Positions 58,635-64,000 of a DNA stretch of 64,000 bases are shown here, piece after piece. Position numbers and translations under genes: made by a program. Numbering within the stretch: position 1 is the stretch's first letter; each line of letters starts with the position of its first letter. The notes under the pieces are model-generated. The model had not been told where the DNA came from and did not search any database. It saw nothing but the letters and a program-made list of their open reading frames with translations. The DNA is from G965276765 sp965276765. Its GTDB lineage: Bacteria > Actinomycetota > Acidimicrobiia > Acidimicrobiales > Palsa-688. The DNA lies in assembly GCA_965276765.1 (NCBI GenBank), contig OZ255627.1:3782001-3846000 (forward strand). Direction: 5' to 3'.

Positions 58635-58650
58635 GAAACGATACCGTTAC
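58635..58650. promoter_or_regulatory. Probable TetR operator
   Basis: GAAACGATACCGTTAC is a palindrome with one mismatch (GAAACG/CGTTTC around GATA-like centre), 41-56 bp upstream of the TetR start, embedded in a run of CCGTTCC/GGAACG repeats. Confidence 0.55.
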
Positions 58651-58813
58651 GTTCCGCTCGGTGTCAAGGTGATTCATCACCGTCACTTAATGAACGAGAT
58701 GGTGCTTGTGCGGACATTTGATGATTAACTCTTGACAATCGGCGTCCCGGAATCCACACTTTCGGTGGCGGTGGCACCACGGAGGGGCTGCCCATCGAGT
58801 GGGGGGATGACGA

Positions 58814-61800
58814 GTGAAGCGAGCCGGGCGTGGACGGGTGATGCTGGCGATCCTTGGTGCGGCGAGCCTGACCGGCACGTGGGCGGCGTCCGCAGTCGCC
58901 GGCGTGCCGGCCCGGCCGGCGTCGGCGGCCAACCGGCAGGTGACTGCAGTTGACCGGACGGTGACTGCCGGGCACAGGCCGGTGACTGCGGGGCACAGGA
59001 CGGTGACTGCGGGGCACAGGACGGTGACTGCGGGGCACAGGTCGGCGACGACGCCGGCACCGAGGCGGTCGACGCCACTACCGATCTACCGCAACACGCA
59101 CTACTCGTTCGCCGAGCGGGCCGCCGATCTGGTGTCACGCATGACGCTGGCCGAGAAGGTCGCCCAGCTCCGGTCCAACAGTGCCCCGGCGATCCCGCGC
59201 CTCGGCGTGCAGCAGTACACCTACTGGAGCGAGGGCCAGCACGGCGTCAATGCCCTCTACGGCGACACCAATCCAGGAAATGTCACCGGCGGGGTGCACG
59301 CAACCAGCTTCCCGACCAACTTCGCCTCAACGATGTCTTGGGATCCCAGGCTCGTCTACAACGAGACGACGGCGATCTCCGACGAGGCACGGGGATTTCT
59401 CGACAAGTCGCTGTGGGACACGGGACAAAACGACCTCGGCCCTTCGCCGAACGACTACGGCTACCTGACCTACTGGGCGCCGACCGTGAACATGGACCGC
59501 GATCCCCGGTGGGGCCGTACCGACGAGGCCTTCGGGGAGGATCCCTATCTGGTGTCACAGATGGCCGGCGCCTTCGTCAACGGGTACCAGGGGCAGACGA
59601 TGGCCGGGAGGCCCATGAGTCGCTACCTTAAGGTGGCGGCGACGGCGAAGCACTTCGCGCTCAACAACGTCGAGGACAACCGGACGGGCATCAGCTCGGA
59701 CGCCACGGACGCCAACATCCGCGACTACTACACGGCCCAGTTCAAGAGCCTCATCGAGAATGACCATGTCGCCGGCTTGATGACGTCGTACAACGCCATC
59801 AACGGGACGCCGTCGGTGGCGGACACCTACACGGCCAACGAGCTGGCGCAGCGCACCTACGGGTTTGGCGGCTACATCACCTCGGACTGCGGGGCGGTAG
59901 GGACGACCTACAAGACCTTCCCGAGCGGGCACGATTGGGCCCCGCCCGGTTGGACGACCGACGGCAAAGGCGACAGCGCCACGTGGACCAACACCGCCAC
60001 CGGCAAGCAGGTCAGCGGACCGGCCGGCGGCCAGGCCTACGCCCTGCGAGCCGGCACGACAGTCAACTGCACGGGGTCGGAGCCGACGCTGGCCAACATC
60101 CAACAGGCGATCGACTCCGGCGCCCTCAGCGAGGGTGTCCTCGACACCGACCTGGTGCACATGTTCACCATCCGGATGCGGACCGGCGAGTTCGATCCCC
60201 GCCGCAGCGACCCGTATACGAAGATCACCAAGAAGGTCATCCAAAGCCAGGCCCACCAGGCCCTGGCCCGCAAGGTCGCCGACGACTCGCTCGTCCTGCT
60301 CAAGAACAACCCCGTCGCCGGTACCTCCACGCCACTGCTGCCGGCGAAGGCGGCCAAGCTTCACAAGGTGGTGATCCTCGGGAACCTGGCCAACACGGTG
60401 ACCTGGGTGGGTACTCGGGAGACCCCAGCCTGCAGGTGAACGCCGTGCAGGGCATCACAAGCGCCGTCGAGCGGGCCAACCCCAAGGCCTCGGTCGTCTA
60501 TGACGCCGCCGGGACATCCACGACGGCGACCTCGCCGGCGGTCCTCTCGGCCCAGACCCAAGCGGACATCAAGAGCGCCGACCTGGTGATCGTGTTCGTC
60601 GGGACCGACAGCGCAGTTGCCGGTGAGGGCCACGACCGAGCCAGCCTGGCCATGCCGGGCAACTACGACTCCCTCATCAACCAGGTCAACGCCCTCGGCA
60701 ACCACAAGATGGCGCTCGTCGTACAGTCCGACGGGCCGGTCACGATCGACGACGTCCAAGGCGACTTCCCTGCCGTCGTGTTCAGCGGCTACAACGGCGA
60801 GAGCCAGGGCTCGGCCCTCGCCGACGTGCTGTTTGGCAAGAAGAACCCGAGCGGGCACCTGAACTTCACCTGGTACAAGGACGACTCGCAGCTGCCCGAC
60901 ATGTCCAACTACGGCCTCACACCGTCGCAGACCGGGGGGCTCGGACGGACCTACATGTACTTCACCGGCAAGCCGACCTACCCGTTCGGCCACGGCCTGA
61001 GCTACACCCGCTTCGCCTACTCCCACCTCCAGGTCGGACCGAGATCGACGACCCCCGACGGAACGGTCAACGTCCACTTCGACGTGACCAACACCGGTAC
61101 GACGCCGGGGGCGACGGTAGCCCAGCTGTACGTCGCACCCGCCTTCGGCGTGGCCGGGATCCAGTTGCCCAAACAGCGCCTGGAGGGCTTCGAGAAGACC
61201 GGGAGGCTGAGGCCCGGCCAGACCCAGCGCATCTCACTGCCCGTCAAATTGAGTGCCCTGGCCCTCTGGGACCAGGCCAGGTTGAAGTCGGTCGTCTACG
61301 ACGGTTCCTACCGCTTCGAGGTGGGAGCCGACGCCGGCCACGTCACCGACGCCGGCTCGGTGGCTGTGCACGGCTCGTGGACGCCGAGGGTCCAGACCGT
61401 CACCGTGCAGCCCGACCAGGTCATGTTCACACCGGGCGAGACCCTCGATCTCACAGGCAAGAACCCGTGGATCAAGGATGACACCGACCCGGCCCTGCAG
61501 CAGCCGCACGCCACCGCCGACAACATCGTCGAAGCGGCCAACAGCGACGGCTCGTTTGTCGACCTCACCCACGCCCACGTCAGCTACGCGAGCACCAACC
61601 GCAACGTAGCCACGGTCAGCAAGGCCGGAATGCTCGAGGCCGTTGCGGCGGGGGTGGCAACCATCAAAGCGACCGTCAACGGTGTGACCGGCTCGACGGT
61701 CGTGGTCGTACAGCAGCCCTTCACGCTGAGCTCGCCGACCGTCGTCCTCCCCGGCTCCACCATTACGGCCACCACAACCCTCCCCAACCCGGGCAATAAG

Positions 61801-62598
61801 CCGCTCACGTCGGTCGATATGACGCTCAAGGCCGCCAAGGGGTGGACCGTGAAGGCCACGTCCGCCTCCTCCTTCTCGACCGTCGCTGCCGGTCAGACGG
61901 CCCGAACGACCTGGAGCATCACGGTCCCTTCAGGGACAAGCCCGGCGAGCTACCGGCTGACGGGGGGTGCCACCTTCAACGACGCCAACGGACGGGGTCG
62001 CGCCAACGCCCCGGCTCAAGTATCCGTGCCCTACGCTTCGTTCGACGCCGCCTTCGACAATCCCGGCATAAGCGACGACAGCAACCCGAGCGCCGGCAAC
62101 CTCGACGGCGGGGGCTTTAGCTACTCGGCCCAAACTCTGGCGGCAGTGGGGCTCACTCCGGGAGCGGCCGTCAGCCACGATGGGCTGGCCTTCACCTGGC
62201 CGGATGCGGCACCCGGGACGCCGGACAACGTGGTGGCCGCAGGCCAGACGGTGCCGCTTTCGGGTTCAGGCACCACCCTCGGCTTCCTCGGCACGGGCGA
62301 CTACGGCACCGCCACCGGTACGGGCACCATTACCTACACCGACGGCACCACCCAGTCGTTCACGCTCGGGTTTCCCGACTGGTACGCCAACCTGGCGGGG
62401 CCCGGCGGCGACATCCTCGCTACCGTCCCGTATATCAACAAGGCGGGCGGCAAGGCCACCCAGCAGGTCAGCATCTACTACGACTCGGTGCCGCTGCAGT
62501 CCGGCAAGACGGTCCAGTACGTCACCCTCCCCGACTTCAGCCAGGGGGTTACCTCAGGCCAGACCGCCATGCACGTCTTCGCCATGGCCATCAAGTAG
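58814..62598 (+). pseudogene. Secreted glycoside hydrolase family 3 enzyme, multidomain, with a -1 frameshift
   Basis: Signal peptide (about 1-40), a TVTAGHR tandem repeat (about 49-76), then the GH3 (alpha/beta)8 domain with 'WAPTVNMDRDPRWGRTDEAF', 'AATAKHFALNN' and the nucleophile Asp in 'YITSDCGAVG' (near 358). At about 60402 the frame breaks: the expected 'NTVTLGGYSGDP' needs one more base (ACC-CTG reads ACC-TGG), and the first frame stops at 60437-60439. The second frame carries the GH3 C-domain ('FPFGHGLSYTRFAY' type), fibronectin-like and Big_2-like domains, and a C-terminal NPCBM-like module to 62598. Probably a beta-xylosidase/glucosidase. Confidence 0.88.
58958..59041 (+). repeat. 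Four tandem 21-bp repeats in the GH3 gene
   Basis: Four units of 21 bp (58958-58978, 58979-58999, 59000-59020, 59021-59041), two of them identical and the others with one or two differences; each encodes TVTAGHR or PVTAGHR. A degenerate unit precedes them. In frame, so a likely size-variable linker. Confidence 0.9.
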
Positions 62599-62630
62599 CG
62601 CGACGGGCCGTCACCGCGGCGTCATCCCCT

Positions 62631-63848
62631 GTGTTAACTTCCAAGGTGGTAGGTCCCGGATCGCCGAGCGCGTGGCGAAGCGCCAATCGAGATCGCATTC
62701 TCTCGGCCCTGCGAAGCCACGGGCCCATGACTCAGGCCGACCTGGTCAGGACCACGGGTCTCGCTTCGGGAACGGTTTCCAACATCGTGGCCCAGCTCCG
62801 GTCGGAGGCCATCCTTGAGCGTCGTGGCGACCCGTCCGCTCGCTCCCCACTGTTTTTCGGTCCGCGTGCCGGGGTGATCGTGGGGATGGACCTCGACCAC
62901 CGCCGCCTGCGGGTGATCGTCGTCGACCAGTCCCACGCCGTCCTCGGCGAGGCCACGCACGAGCTCGACGTCGACCACGAGGCCGACCAAGCCATGAGGA
63001 CCGCCCGGCGAGCCACCGACGACCTCCTGAGGACGCTCGGGGTCTCCCGGGCGGACGTGGTCGGCGCCGGCATGGGGTTGTCGGGGCCACTCGACCCGGT
63101 CACGGGCGAGGTCGCCTCGTCATCGATCCTGCCGGGATGGGTGGGCGTGCCGGCCGGTCGGGCGATGACGGAAGCGCTGGGCCTGCCGGTGCTCGTCGAC
63201 AACAGCGCCAACCTGGCGGCCCTGGGTGAGACCGTGTGGGGAGCGGCCAGGGGATGCCACCACATGGCCTACGTGCAGGTCGGCACCGGCATCGGCGCCG
63301 GGCTCCTCCTCGAGGATCGCATCTACCGCGGTGTCTATGGGACCGCCGGTGAGATAGGCCACACCGTGGTCAATCACTCGGGGGCGCTCTGTCGTTGTGG
63401 CAGCCGGGGCTGCCTGGAGACGGTCGCCGGGTTGGGCACGCTGGTCCAGCTCGCCCGCAGCCACCACGGCCCGGAGCTCACGGCCACGGAGCTGTTGGCC
63501 CTCGTGGCCGCCGGCGATATCGGCGCGACCCGACTCGTCGCGGATGCCGGTGAGGCGGTCGGCGTCGCCGTGGCCGGCCTCTGCAATCTCCTGTGCCCAG
63601 AGCGGGTCGTGATCGGAGGGCAGCTCGCGACCACGGGCGACGCGCTCATCGAACCGCTCCGCCGGGCGGCCAAGCGAAATGCGGTCGAGAAGGTCGCCAG
63701 GGGAGTGGACATCGTGCTCGGAGAGCTCGGAGACCGCGCCGAGGCCATGGGCGCTACCGCCCTGGTCCTTCGCGCCGAGGCGCTCCTCCCCGCTGACCTC
63801 GTACCACCGCGACCCGCAACCCGACCTCGCGAGCCATCGCGACGGTAG
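62631..63848 (+). CDS. ROK family transcriptional regulator (NagC/XylR type)
   Basis: 405 aa. N-terminal winged helix ('ILSALRSHGPMTQADLVRTT', 'LASGTVSNIVAQLRSEAILE') and ROK sugar-kinase-like domain: 'VGMDLDHRRLRVIVVD', 'GAGMGLSGPLDPVTGEV', 'VDNSANLAALGETVWGAARG', the zinc motif 'GALCRCGSRGCLETVAG'. Sugar-responsive repressor, likely of the GH3 gene directly upstream (33 bp gap). GTG 62631; a GTG at 62646 is also possible. Confidence 0.92.
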   Translation: MLTSKVVGPGSPSAWRSANRDRILSALRSHGPMTQADLVRTTGLASGTVSNIVAQLRSEAILERRGDPSARSPLFFGPRAGVIVGMDLDHRRLRVIVVDQSHAVLGEATHELDVDHEADQAMRTARRATDDLLRTLGVSRADVVGAGMGLSGPLDPVTGEVASSSILPGWVGVPAGRAMTEALGLPVLVDNSANLAALGETVWGAARGCHHMAYVQVGTGIGAGLLLEDRIYRGVYGTAGEIGHTVVNHSGALCRCGSRGCLETVAGLGTLVQLARSHHGPELTATELLALVAAGDIGATRLVADAGEAVGVAVAGLCNLLCPERVVIGGQLATTGDALIEPLRRAAKRNAVEKVARGVDIVLGELGDRAEAMGATALVLRAEALLPADLVPPRPATRPREPSRR

Positions 63849-63894
63849 TAGCGACGTCGCGCGCTGACCGCGGCCGGATCACCGCGTCAGGACG

Positions 63895-64000
63895 CTACGG
63901 AAAGCTGCTGTTGTCCGGCGACGTCGCCGCGTCGTACTCGGACGCGCCCGGCCGGAACACGCTGTTGGGTGCGAGCGAACTCGCCAAGCCGTCAGCGAAC
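63895..64000 (-). CDS. Partial fragment resembling an FAD-linked oxidoreductase N-terminus
   Basis: The minus-strand frame entering from the right edge reads 'GLASSLAPNSVFRPGASEYD' and 'AATSPDNSSFP' before TAG at 63895-63897. This resembles the N-terminal stretch of FAD-binding oxidases ('...PGDPGYD...'), but in those a long protein continues, so this would be truncated. Too little is visible to be sure. Confidence 0.35.
   Translation of the reverse strand, partial: FADGLASSLAPNSVFRPGASEYDAATSPDNSSFP

Noticed and set aside
58958..59041. CRISPR-like repeat array
   Set aside because: Units are contiguous 21-mers with no spacers and lie in frame inside a signal-peptide-linked linker; no cas genes are present. 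No CRISPR array seen anywhere in the window.

Overview
The window is GC-rich chromosomal DNA from an actinobacterium, possibly an acidimicrobial lineage, though I cannot fix the class. Signs are a WhiB-type regulator, MenB (menaquinone route), a CGAAC-N4-GTTCG LexA box upstream of dinB, TANNNT -10 elements placed 6-8 nt before GTG/ATG starts (leaderless genes), and widespread ATGA/GTGA gene overlaps.

1-12.4 kb: end of a Dpp/Opp-type peptide importer operon (two permeases, then two tandem fused double-ATPase proteins), a P-loop kinase-like protein, a methyltransferase, an autoregulated ArsR-SRPBCC fusion with a DUF1905 gene, a solute-binding lipoprotein, menB and a GNAT gene.

12.5-26.7 kb: a 14.15-kb integrated element in tRNA-Leu(GAG), bounded by perfect 56-bp direct repeats (12540-12595 and 26637-26692). 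It carries a tyrosine integrase, divergent repressor/excisionase-type regulators, a chain of overlapping small genes, a prim-pol and a DUF3631 ATPase, small and large terminase subunits, zinc-ribbon proteins and a WhiB-like protein. No portal, capsid or tail gene was recognised. I read it as a capsid-less phage-satellite-like island or strongly reduced prophage. An ISL3-family insertion sequence splits one gene of its polycistron. Next to attR lies the remnant of a second element with the same edge layout (att, tandem direct repeats, membrane-anchored plus-strand gene, convergent integrase of which only the C-terminus remains).

27.5-38.1 kb: an apparent amino-acid/amine catabolic region: APC permease, class IV aminotransferase, SDR, cupin, a deletion scar of a PLP aminotransferase, an Lrp regulator, a FluG-like amidohydrolase, an enolase-superfamily racemase/OSBS-like enzyme, an AhpD-like protein, and a class II amidotransferase coupled to a glutamine-synthetase-like ligase.

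38.2-38.9 kb: an old island scar (arsR, a beheaded partner gene, integrase C-terminal remnant). 38.9-52.3 kb: dinB, a SWIM/SNF2 helicase, secreted beta-propeller and other exported proteins, an acyl-CoA ligase, CYTH-CHAD, and a GAF-SpoIIE phosphatase. 52.5-56.3 kb: a minus-strand redox operon (ferredoxin, NuoF-like flavoprotein, ferric-reductase-like membrane protein, ApbE, and a short secreted protein where an FMN-binding protein would be expected), then dodecin. 56.4-64 kb: an MFS pump with its TetR regulator, a frameshifted multidomain GH3 glycosidase, a ROK regulator and a partial oxidoreductase-like fragment.
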